A DNA stretch of 64,000 nucleotides from Nipponacmea schrenckii (Eukaryota > Mollusca > Gastropoda > Lottiidae), in NCBI GenBank assembly GCA_030562195.1, contig CM060200.1:20623023-20687022 (forward strand). Direction: 5' to 3'. The notes under the pieces are model-generated. The model saw nothing but the letters and a program-made list of their open reading frames with translations. It made no database searches and was not told the DNA's origin. Of this stretch, positions 39,174-49,596 are shown piece by piece (position 1 is the stretch's first letter; each line of letters opens with the position of its first letter). A program made the translations under genes and the position numbers.

Positions 39174-42100
39174 TTTATATTAAATAATATATTATGCTAT
39201 TGGAGTACCTGGAAAATAGAATGCACAGTGACATGAATAGATATCAGACTTTAGTTGCTTTGTTTTTGAAAGGTTTTTTTTTCTGAAAGCTCTATAGCTC
39301 AATCTGAAAATGATATAGTATTACTGTTTTGATCAAACATTTTTAAAAATGATTTAGTGTCAGATCGGAAGTGAGCTTTTGCTTCATGTGCACTAAGTTT
39401 GTAGGGTAGAGCCTATTTATTGATCATTTTCCCTCGGATTATCTATAATATGTAAATTGTTAGAAGATTTACCTTAAAGAGTTGAAAAATTCAAAATGTT
39501 GAAAATATTTTGTCCAAAAAATTTTTCAATTTTGTTTTAAACTCAGTTGTCAGTTATCCAATCGATCTGAAAATCACAGAATATAAACAGGTTGTCTATA
39601 TAAATAAAACTACGTTTTTCTATCACCTTTTTTTCTATAGCAAAATATTAGCCTAATTTTATCCTATTTATGTGGTATTTGGTGTCTACTAAAACCTTGT
39701 TTGGAATAGAATTTTGATTTTATAATTTAAACAATTTTTGTGCACTTCTGAATTTTTTGACCTTCAATGATCAAATTAGCAATGCCCATTTGATTCTCTT
39801 TTCAACGATATATGACAATAACTTTTCAAACATATCTCCATTTAAAGCTGTGAATTCGCAAGTTATAAAACCGTTTGAATTAGAACTATGCTAGTGTTTC
39901 AATAGGAGTAACTCTATACAAATGTCAGCAGACGATACAAATTAGTTATCTTTATCTGGTCTAATTAATAGCATTTTTCTTTCCACTTTTTTCACAAATC
40001 TTGTTTATGCATATTATTTTATATATCAATTTATAGACGTGAATTTACACAAACATTATATAATTCTATTTGACATTGTCTCTTAGTTTAATATCTTAAA
40101 CCACATATTTTCATATTTGCATATCTCTGAAAGTTCAATGTGGACAACTTGGCAACAAAGGCATAGTTACAAATTTAATTTCAAGTACATTACAATGGAA
40201 TCAAACTTGATGCTGTATCTGATATAATACTTAACACTTCAGCAAAAACAAAAGAGTGAAAAGTGTCACAGATTGCCTTTTTACTCAAAGCAGCTGAGAG
40301 AAAGGTATTGAAGTACAAAAGGGCCTTAATACTATGGTGCAAAATGTCTGTATCAATATTAGTGCAGGTTAGTGCTGTGCTCTAGTATTTTATTATTTTC
40401 GTATTTTCACAGTCGAGTGTTATATTTTGTAAACCTTAAATAAATTGTTTAAAATACCTGCACTTAGTGTTCCGGAAGGTTAAGTAAGCTACACATTTGC
40501 ATTTAAAACGTATAAGGCTGTTCATCGACCATATCTTTGTGGATAAATTCAAATCTTACGATTTAAGTTCACCCACGATTTATGTAAAAACAAACCAGAC
40601 GTATTAACTTTGAGGAGCAAGGGGGATCCTTAGAGCTCCATACGCGTTTTCCCTCAATAATGATCGAATGATAGGAAATGGGCGAAGCCTGGTTCGAATT
40701 ATACTACGAAATTGCACTCGGGTTTTCAATAATGTACGATGAAAATTGCCAGGAACAAGTCCGACAATCAGTTGAAGAGAAGAACGACGTGGCTTCTATG
40801 TTGTGATCCCTCTACCCTACACCGTAACGTTTGATTCGGGTTAAAAAGCTTCATTTATTCCATTATACGACAAATTCTCTTAAAAATGAAGGGATATAAA
40901 GCTTATCAATATAGTATATCAGTATATAAAGGTCATAGTGTTTATGTTTATGTATTTTGGTGATATAGACTGAGAGTCGATCTATGAAAGGTGAATGTCA
41001 AATACCGCTTTATCCTCGGGTTTAAGAAGTAATGTTGTACATAACTTGCATTATTAATTACCACCCCCCCCCCTCCCCTGCTCCTTAGGAAATCAATTAC
41101 ACCCAGTCGTATCCACATGGAAGGAAATGGACACAAAAAAAAACAGAACACGACTTACTTGTAACTGTGGCCATATGTATTAGTTGTATTTACATAATTA
41201 CATTCACTGTGGTTGGTTGAAATGACACAAATGTATATGTATATATATTATTGTAGGTCTACTTTTTGACATGACCATGATCTCTGAGGTCATGCATGCT
41301 ACGACGACTACGTCAATAGTAACCGTTGATGTTAAGAATTAAATTTGATACATTGGTAGAATTGAGAAGCCTTGTATTAATAAAGGCCAATATTAAGGTG
41401 GTATGAGAATAGTATTCCCATAAAAATCACGAGTCTATAGAGTTACAACTATATGTTTCGAAGTGCTGTTATTTCAGTATTATTAAGCATGAGTCTTACA
41501 AATATGATAATGATATTATGTTAGAGGGATTTGTATAAGAGATTCTGTACTACTTAAACAGTATGAAGAGGAACTGTCCTCACGGTAGTTTAGACTGTTG
41601 AATTCATGGAATTCTATTTTTACGACGTTATTTAAGACTTATTTAAAGCATCAAGGCGTCGACTTTAAGAACTTATATTTCCACATTACAGTGTTCTGGA
41701 CATTTTATGAGATGCATTTCGTTTCTCTGAATTCTTTTTTCTTTATGTATAAAGAGGACAATAACAAGAGCATGTACCAAACAACAACACGAACCATTGA
41801 GAAACCCACTGTGTTAGACATGATCCAAAACACACAAACAGTCTATAATGTTTTTGAGTGGTTAAACAATAAATCTATTCTCTGAATTAAATAAGCGCTT
41901 TTCGTTTCATTACTTTCTTTAGTAAAGTTTTTGACACGTTGAGAGAGTTCCCCCCCATAATCCACGTCCACACAATTACATTCAGGCGAATTAATGATCA
42001 TTAAATAACAGCTATGACGTCATCCTTTGTTGTATTTATGCATTCTCTAGTGGAATGCATGAGTGTTGTTTGAACTTCTCACTAACTATCCATTATTTCA

Positions 42101-42689
42101 CTAAATGTCCATTATTTAAAAAAAAAAAGTGTCCATTATTTTTTAAAAATGTCCATTATTTTTTAGTTGTTTGGACCTTCTATCTTTTCACTGACAAAGC
42201 AATTCAATTATATATTTAGTTTTATTTTGCAACGTTCCCATTTGATAAAGTGAAATACAGCGTCTTTTTTTATTCTGTTTTTTTCTGATAGGCCTTTGTT
42301 AACAAGCGCATCTATGTTTTTGTTTTTTTTCAAAGGTTTGTTAAACCTAATTGTTGTGGCATTAGATATCCTTATTTTCATCTTCTTTTTGCTCTTACTT
42401 TGATATCATCAGATGAAATATCAGAAAAAAAGGTCTCTCCGTATTTGAAAATTACTAAATACTAAATATTATCCATTGGCTCGACTTGGGATGTATTTCT
42501 AAAGGTGGACTGAATTATAAATATATCGTTTTCACTTGATGAATACATTGTGTGTAGAAGACACCTGCAGAGTATGTTTGCCACAGTCTAAATCACAATC
42601 TGAACCCACATAACTATTAATCAATCAATGAGTTGTGTTGATTACAATTAGTTTAACTTTGTAGGGCTATTATTTAAGTAAGAGTCCTC
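39174..42689. other. Intergenic region between the inverted P450 genes
   Basis: AT-rich with no recognised gene. It would hold the promoters of the flanking divergent P450 genes. A poly-C tract lies near 41063-41076. The segment 39408-39640 (tagggtagagcctatttatt, gttagaagatttaccttaaa, atccaatcgatctgaaaatcacaga, caggttgtctata) resembles the 3' flank of the plus-strand P450s near 47690-47860, consistent with an old duplication that included flanking DNA. A 95-codon frame at 41598-41885 has no recognisable domain. Confidence 0.45.
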
Positions 42690-42776
42690 AAACTGTCTAA
42701 TATGTTAGAGAGAGAGAACAGTGTTTGGGGCTAATGCCCCTCACAAACTATCCTCTCTCTAACATAATAGACAGTT
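42690..42776. repeat. Short foldback element, 26-bp arms
   Basis: The arm 42690-42715 (aaactgtctaatatgttaga plus gagaga) is inverted at about 42751-42776 with one or two mismatches. The centre (tttggggctaatgcccc) is also self-complementary. This is an 87-base near-palindrome resembling a minimal MITE. Confidence 0.82.
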
Positions 42777-43472
42777 TTCGGCCTCTATCCCTTACATATT
42801 TGATACAAAATCATTGGACATTCTCATCTAGTGGAGTTCTTCCAAAATTGATTCTGAAGCAGAGAAGTCTTTCAAAGGATTCATAACTTTCAACGTATCG
42901 TAATTTGATTTGAATTGAAACTTTTGACTCTTGTTATCCATTTTCAGATGACACTGAAAAATGCTTTGTATTTTTTTAGATAACTTCACAAAGGGTTCTA
43001 ATGCCTCAATCAAATTCGTTCCAGATATTAACACTGTAAATCTTAGTTTTGAAACATCATTTTTTTTAACCACTATGTTTAGAATAGAAAGAAGAAATCC
43101 AAATTTGAGGCGTTTTCGAACGAATCGTACGATTTTTGGTCATCTATGGTACATGTACTTCTGAAGACTATTTCAAACCCAAATCAACCCCGAAAAATAC
43201 AAACTCCAGAAATGTTACCACCTTGACTTTGGTCCTTGGACCCTTTGATCCTAATTATTATCGCTAATCTCGTATGTATTTATTACTCAGGTTATGTATA
43301 ATGTAGAGAATCCCTTAAGAGTGTTTCTTGATATAAAAAAAAATATCACCACAAGTCCATAAAAGTGCAAAACTCTGAGGCACAACCGAGGTTTTGATGC
43401 AATCTTATCGATGAGTGGTGATATTTTTGAACCAGAAAGACGAGTTTGAGATTTTATTTATCACCCAATGGG

Positions 43473-43665
43473 TGGTGAATGGCTCAGTGGTTAGCGAGTT
43501 GGACTGTCGTCTGCTAGGCGACTAGGTGCCGTGGGTTCGAATCCCGATCGGTGCGAGGAAATAAAAATTAGGTTTGATTCCCAGGCCCGTGCTTTCCCGG
43601 AACTACGAGATAGTAGTTCCCCCCTCTACCCAATATCGCTGTTAGTTAAATGAATAAATAAGTAA
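43473..43665 (+). repeat. tRNA-derived SINE
   Basis: The head carries a polymerase III A box (tggctcagtgg, 43480-43490) and a perfect B box (ggttcgaatcc, 43534-43544) at tRNA-like spacing. The flanks do not pair as an acceptor stem, so it is not a functional tRNA. A tRNA-unrelated body follows (gtgctttcccggaactacga ... agtagttcccccctctaccc) and ends in an A/T-rich tail (aaatgaataaataagtaa). Confidence 0.82.
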
Positions 43666-44697
43666 TAGTGGAATATTTTTTTGCGAAATCTCCTTCTAAA
43701 TCATAGAAAGAAATGATGTGGGGGAAACGGAGTTCTAGGCTAGTAAATGTCGGCATTTTTAAATAGAATTTTCTTAATTTCAAAAAAACAAAAATGTTAT
43801 ATTTATACATGTTAGAAATGAAATGAACACATATAATGTCAAGGTTATCTACCAATATAACCTGTATATTCTGTATGAATACAGTGATAAGTTAATGCTC
43901 TTTTTAATTAAATTGTATAGGAGGCGTTCCCAATTTTATTTGTTCTTGTCTTAAAGGTGCCTTGTCAGATAGCGCTGCAAGAGTCCGAGTGACCAGTTAA
44001 GTAGAAGTTATAGCACAGTCTCCTAACTCTCGTTTATACACCGAAAACCTCGATATTATGTCAAAATTATAAGTCATAAAACACATAACTAAGGATATAT
44101 TATGTATTCAGCTCAACTAATTAGAAATATACACAAAAGCACATATTACGTACTCGTTGGGACATCAATAAACATCAATAGTATACTGTCGTCCGGTGTC
44201 GACTAAACCTTTACCATTGTAATAACACAGGGTTCAAAGTAAGGTCTATATTAATAGCCCTGAATTACTCAAGCATACCTAAGTCATAAGTATACTTTCA
44301 CCAGTAATGTGACAAACCCTACGTGGACTCCGGTATGCTTTAAGGTATGTTACTTTTAATCTCGGATATTCAATAATTTTTACTCTGCAAACATTGCAAT
44401 GTGACAAGGAAATATAGTGTGGGACGTCCATGATGTTTTCCGTTGTTTCATCCATTCGTTATTCCTTGTTATTTCTTGTTATGAACAATATTTTACTGAA
44501 AAAACATTATTGTTGGGCTACAGCCACTGGGTCACAATTGGGATAAACAATGTTTTAAAGCAAATGAGTAAATACTGATCGAACATTTACTTCAATTGCT
44601 TATTACAGAAGAAGGAATACGAAAATCCGAAAGATTTAGAAACAGGGAACTAAGGTGTTTCAAATATGTTTCAGGTTTTAGCAGAAATACCTAAACA
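43666..44697. other. Upstream region of the first tandem P450
   Basis: No gene was recognised. The last part shares sequence with the upstream regions of the other two plus-strand P450s, including aaatatgtttcaggttttag at 44662-44681, which carries a possible 5' UTR intron acceptor (tttcag). Confidence 0.45.
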
Positions 44698-47549
44698 ATG
44701 AGTTGGATATTGATTCTGATAGCTGCACTAGGAGTGTATTTACTTCATTCATGGTTTAAAAATAAACAGGGACCATCATTACCACCAGGGCCTCATATAC
44801 TAGAATGTCTTCAAATCTTTAAACGATGTCTGAACAAGTTTGAAATACATCTCATTTCTGAAAACTTGTGGAAACGTTATGGGGATCTTGTGAGGGTCAA
44901 TTTTTTGGGTTCAAATATAATATTTGTGAACAATGTTAGACTCGCACGGAAATTGATAACATCTGCGAAATATAAAGATTTTACAAATGAACGACCTCCG
45001 TCGTTTATTCAGAAATTCATTATTAAAAAGGGCTGTGATATTGCGTTTAGTCCAGTCTCACAGATGCACACAAAGCTTCGAAAAATAATCCACACTGTAT
45101 CTAAAATATATGGTACTGGTATAAAGGACTTTGAGGATATGGTCAACGTACAAGTTCGAATCTTGGAAGATCAACTACAAGCTGGTATAGGTCATCCTGT
45201 GTTCGATTTGGATAGAGCTTTAACCAACTCAATTATCCATATAATACATATGTTTGTACGTAGAAATATTTTAACGTTCCCTCATTATGTATATCAATGT
45301 ATATTTGATTTTTTGTGGACACGATAAAAAACTTTTTTCTTCACGACTTGTGGCCAAACTTAGTGTGAGTTTTTATAATCATCCAATTATGAATCCTATT
45401 CAAAGTCAGAAAATATCCAATACTAAAGTCTGAACTAAGCGTGGGCCCTTTTGCTTGAAAACGTGTTAAATTTATTGTTGTGAAACAAAAAATATTTAAT
45501 CAGTTATTAACCATGTTCAACTAAAAGCCAGTTACAAACACTCAAGTAGGCAAATCCTTAGCGGATTTAAACGAAACTTGGTAAAATAGTTTATTATTAT
45601 GCATGGATAAACGTTATCGAATATCAAAACAATCGAAAATTATTCAATATAAGATTCTGCCATGTTCCAAAAAACGTTGTAATTTACTGTTAGCTCTTGT
45701 TATTCGGAGATCTAAGCTGTCATTAAAAATATATGGACGTATTACGATGGTCATGGCTATTTTTCTAAACTTGCGGCTGAACTCGGGTCCTTGGCCATCA
45801 ATACAAAATCTCCACATAATATCTAATATACCGAACACAGGCACTAAATGTCGACCATTGTTCTTGTAAATAAGACAATTGCGGAAGACTTTTCATTCTT
45901 TTTTTAGTTGACAAATCAAAGACCATCCAACTCAGAAGAATTATGTTTCATGGTCGAAGAGTTCGATAGACTTATGGATTTGTTGTTTAGATTTGACAAA
46001 GAGATGACCTTAACGATGTTACCGTTTTTAAAATATATTCCTGGATCAACTAAAAAACTCGTGGACGATTCCATGGCCAGCCATAAGCAAGTTTTAGATT
46101 TTTATTTAGGACCAGAGATGTGTCAGGTAATTATGGAGTAGTGTATAGTGATAAGTCAGCTGATGGTCTTAGTAATTATTATCTATCGTACATTACACAC
46201 GCTAGTACGTATAATACAGCCCTTTTGGTAGATATGACCTCTACATCAGACCTACTCTACTTCTATTTCATTGAAATTATCTTCTGCCCTTTTCTGACAT
46301 TATTTCATATGTATTGTAGATTTGTTTAACTGTTTTCCGCAGAACATGAACTTGGGTATATTCCCTTGGTAACGCCGAAGCATTTCCTTTCTATGCATGT
46401 ATAAACTTATATATTCTATATATTATTGTAGAGTGTCAAGGGAAATGGTAGTCTAATAGCAACCCTGCTCGATGAAAAGGAAAGAGATCCTGAAATCACC
46501 GATAATCACGTTAAAGGTGTTGTCACCAACGTTCTTGTTGCTGGTTTTATCACTACAAAAGGTACTTTAAATGGTTTTTTCCTACTCATGATGTACTATC
46601 CAGAAGTACAAAGAAAGATCCAACAAGAACTGGATGAAAAGATTGGAAGAGATAGACATCCTAGTTTAGATGATCGCCCAGAGTTACATTATACTAATGC
46701 TGTTATTCTAGAGGTTCTTCGATACATCCGACACGCGACTATAGGGGTTCCTCATATGGCGTCAAAGGACCTCGAATTTGAAGATAACAAAATACCCGCA
46801 CATTCTATGGTGAGTATTATTGTATTATATCTCATTTTTTATTTGGCCTATATTACATCAGATGACGTATTAAAAATGTTTGTTCTATCCTAGACCATTT
46901 GGATATTTGGCAGAGTTATTCTCCAAATTTACAGAAACATTTACAGAAACATGACTTTGACGGTTCACTCATATCACCCAATCCCTTTTTATCTTTAAGA
47001 GATATCTTTAAATATTTCTTGTTTATTACAGTTACTTTTAAACCATTGGGTTATGGCTAGAGATGAATCTGTATGGGAGGATCCATACTCTTTCAAACCA
47101 GAACGATTTTTAGATGAAGATGGTAAACTGGTACCTGTTGATCATCGACTGAGACAACAGTAAGTTCATCATTTTGGGATTCTTTACATCGGTCTGAAGT
47201 GGCTATAGTAAAAATAAAAGCTAAATTAACGGAACGAAAGTTTTGTCAAATTTTAGAAATCGGAGCTGTTCCAAATCTGAATTTCGTCAAGAAGGTCTTA
47301 TTTGTTCCTATGTCAACCATGTTTATATATCATTGTTTCAGATTGATCATCTTTGGTATTGGGCAGAGAAATTGTGTTGGTGAATCTTTTGCTAAATCAC
47401 GCATATTTTTGTATGTGACGTCACTACTGCAGAAATTCACGTTTGGTCCTGGGGATAACGTACTACCTTCAGAAGATTCTGCAACATGGTTGTCAAAGGC
47501 AGTACTTTGTCCGCCATTTTTAAACTGTATTGTGGAGAAAAGAGAATAA
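44698..47549 (+). CDS. Cytochrome P450, tandem copy A
   Basis: Microsomal heme-thiolate enzyme of the same lineage as copies B and C. Five exons, 44698-45255, 45908-46126, 46432-46809, 47032-47159, 47342-47549, splice in frame (phases 0,0,0,2) to 496 residues. N-terminal anchor WILILIAALGVYLLHSWF is followed by SLPPGP. K-helix E353-V-L-R356, PERF at 408-411 and the heme loop FGIGQRNCVG with Cys439 are intact. The I-helix reads A296-G-F-I-T-T301, with Ile at the usual acidic position, and helix C has His124 where Trp is expected before Arg128. Joining exon 1 (ending HMF) straight to exon 2 (LTNQRPSN) gives the length expected for this region of CYP2/CYP17-type proteins, so no microexon is needed. 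An AATAAA overlaps the stop (47545) and another is at 47627. No disabling change seen. Substrate unknown. Confidence 0.93.
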
Positions 47550-47639
47550 ATATCAGTAGAAATATTATTATATATCATTTTAATGTCGAATATAATACTA
47601 ATTATATGTAATGAGTTTGAATCGAAAATAAATATCTTG

Positions 47640-48492
47640 AACTAGATTTCTACTTCACTGAAAGTGAGCTATTGTAATCGAGTTTGTAGGGATTGTTTAT
47701 GGGTCGTTTTTTCTTGTATTGTATTCTTTAATATGTTAATTGTAAGAAGATTTATCTGATACAGTTTAAAAATTTCAAATTGTCTATCTCAGTCGCTAAT
47801 TTATCCGATCGATCTGAAACTCACAGATTATAGACAGGTTGCCTACACAAACAAAACTACATCATTTTTTTTTCTATCACTTTAATTACGTCTCTGGTGT
47901 GAGAACTTCCGTTTTTTCAATATCACGTCAGGTGACTACACCAATGTGAACAAAATTTATATATATTGACTCTAATGCATAAGAATAATCCACTTAGAAG
48001 GAAAAAAGTCCAAACCGGAAGTGATGCTTGAGCCGTCATCGCAGATTGACGCATTTTGATAAATCCGGTTAATTTTATCCGCTTTGTATGATTTCGGTGT
48101 CTATTAAAAGCTTGCTACTTTATCTAAAAGTTGTTTGGAACAGAATTTTGATTTTCGAATATAAAGTTTCTTTTTATGCCGTTTGAATTTTTAGAAAATT
48201 AAAAAGTCTATATTAAATGAATTTGACCTCCAATGACCTTGACATGTTTATTTTAGAATATCCTTGACCTCAGCAACCAATAGGTATGCTAAAATTGGTT
48301 GACAAACTTTAACTTTCAGACGATTGCTCTTACATACACAGTACTAGGTGTCTATTTGTACAACATCTTTCAAATTAGCTCTGTGAACACTTGAGTAATA
48401 TTTAATATCATATAAACCTAGGGTAATAACAGGGATTACTCGGTCCAGTTTATTAATGATATAATCATAACAACACATAGTATATATACTAG
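47640..48492. repeat. Duplicated P450 3' flank and spacer, A-B copy
   Basis: This matches, with scattered differences, 52430-52531 plus 53028-53196 and then 59500-60075 in the B-C spacer. Shared landmarks include gggattgtttatgggtcgtt, ccgatcgatctgaaactcac, acgtctctggtgtgagaac, agccgtcatcgcagattgac and aacctagggtaataacaggg. It shows that the duplication unit is gene plus spacer. Confidence 0.85.
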
Positions 48493-48886
48493 AGATAAGG
48501 GCCAGTGATGTGACCCTACTAATAAAATTCATTGATGCCGATGCCCTTCGATGCCATGGACTTGAGTTGATGGATGCAATCCAATTCCAAAGTGCGTCTG
48601 TGGTCTGTGGTCTTTCCCAGATCGGGATTCTTAGGTATTAAGGATAAGACTTGCACACTAAAATCTTTGTGTGAGTTACCACGTAAATTAAAACGCCTCC
48701 ACGCCATTGTTATAACGTCTTGGCAAAGTAGCGCTTTCACTGAGGTCCTCCGTGAAGCGCCTCCATGCACCATAGGATATAAATAGAAGTCAGCAACAGT
48801 CTCCCTGAAGAGTACAAATTGTACGAAACGCGTCGGAGCGAAAAAGGATTCTCTAAAGAGAAAGATTCCTTAACTCTTTAATTTTT
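48493..48886 (-). mobile_element. Penelope-like element fragment with 15-bp target duplication
   Basis: This 394-bp segment is absent from the paralogous spacer near 60048-60070 and is bordered by identical 15-base direct repeats (tagtatatatactag, 48478-48492 and 48887-48901), so it is an insertion. On the minus strand the frame 48773-48519 ends with a stretch (RRTLELDCIHQLKSMASKG then IGIN) resembling the C-terminal end of the GIY-YIG endonuclease of Penelope-like retroelements (R..LE..WI..L....P.GLN). The plus strand at 48801-48838 carries a hammerhead-like motif, a known hallmark of these elements. The element is heavily truncated, and the two signals lie on opposite strands, implying an inverted 5' part. 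Confidence 0.68.
48801..48838 (+). ncRNA. Hammerhead-ribozyme-like motif (type I, minimal helix III)
   Basis: Core elements occur in the right order: helix I strand CTCC (48801-48804), CTGAAGA (48805-48811, fits CUGANGA), helix II as a perfect hairpin gtacaa-a-ttgtac (48812-48824), GAAA (48825-48828), a very short helix III (cgcg), then TC with the predicted cleavage after C48834, and GGAG (48835-48838) pairing with CTCC. Short helix III forms are described for Penelope-like elements (family knowledge). Activity is untested; helix I is only 4 bp. Confidence 0.62.
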
Positions 48887-48901
48887 TAGTATATATACTA
48901 G

Positions 48902-49596
48902 TTAGGACATCAATTTACAACAATGATATATTGACTGCATACATTTGATACTTAGGCCTACCGTCTCCTGCAACCTGGGAATTTTAAGAATGAAAAATCT
49001 GCAAATGTTTTGATGAAATACAGTGTCACCGTGCCCCACAAGTAAGCTGTCTCACCTTGTTCTTGTTAGTGGTTAAACAGATTTTGTTTCATAACGGAGA
49101 TAAGCTAGAGGGTTTTTTATTTTCATTATCATACTTCTATAAAACTGGGACAAATTTACTTTATCGCTTGACTACATTATTGGTGGAGCAAAGTATACCC
49201 ATGCACTTCAACATTCTGTCATACGCAGGTTTGTCACTATCATATGTGGATACCGATCAGTAGGCTTTAAGGTAGGTTGCTTTTAATCTGAAAACTTTTT
49301 GCCCTGCAAACATTGCAATGTGACCAGAATATATAGTGTGCAACATCCATCTTGATTTCTGTTTCATTCGTTATCCCATATGATATGCCATTCCCCAAAA
49401 CTTGTCTTGCTTTTAACAAGGTTTTACTAATAATATATTATTATTACAACTATTGGAGAACAATTCGCTTGAACACGAACATTAAATTTGCATGTTTCTG
49501 AACTTGCGTACTGATCATCATTGCTTATGACGGAAGAGGGGATACGAACTAAAGTGTTTCAAATATGTTTCAGGTTTTATCAGAAATACCAAAACA
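48902..49596. repeat. Duplicated upstream region of copy B
   Basis: This matches the upstream region of copy C (60065-60885) over most of its length, including acattgcaatgtgaccagaa and the final stretch from gcatgtttctgaacttgcgt to the ATG. The similarity to the upstream region of copy A is more limited (acattgcaatgtgac, tgtttcaggtttta). A conserved tttcag just before gttttatcag may be a 5' UTR intron acceptor. Confidence 0.8.

Noticed and set aside
41598..41885. 95-codon frame between the P450 genes
   Set aside because: It opens on TTG, has no recognisable domain and no visible splice context.
43478..43560. Functional tRNA gene
   Set aside because: A and B boxes are present, but the ends do not form an acceptor stem and a SINE body and tail follow.
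45256..45327. Read-through of copy A exon 1 beyond HMF as coding
   Set aside because: The extension is intron: a GT donor follows HMF in all copies, the downstream residues diverge between copies, and the minus-strand gene has a canonical GTAAGT at the same point.
48410..48440. Homing endonuclease (I-SceI-like) target, from the words tagggtaataacagggattac
   Set aside because: The order and spacing differ from the known site; the resemblance is partial and the sequence is simply shared by the two duplicated spacers.
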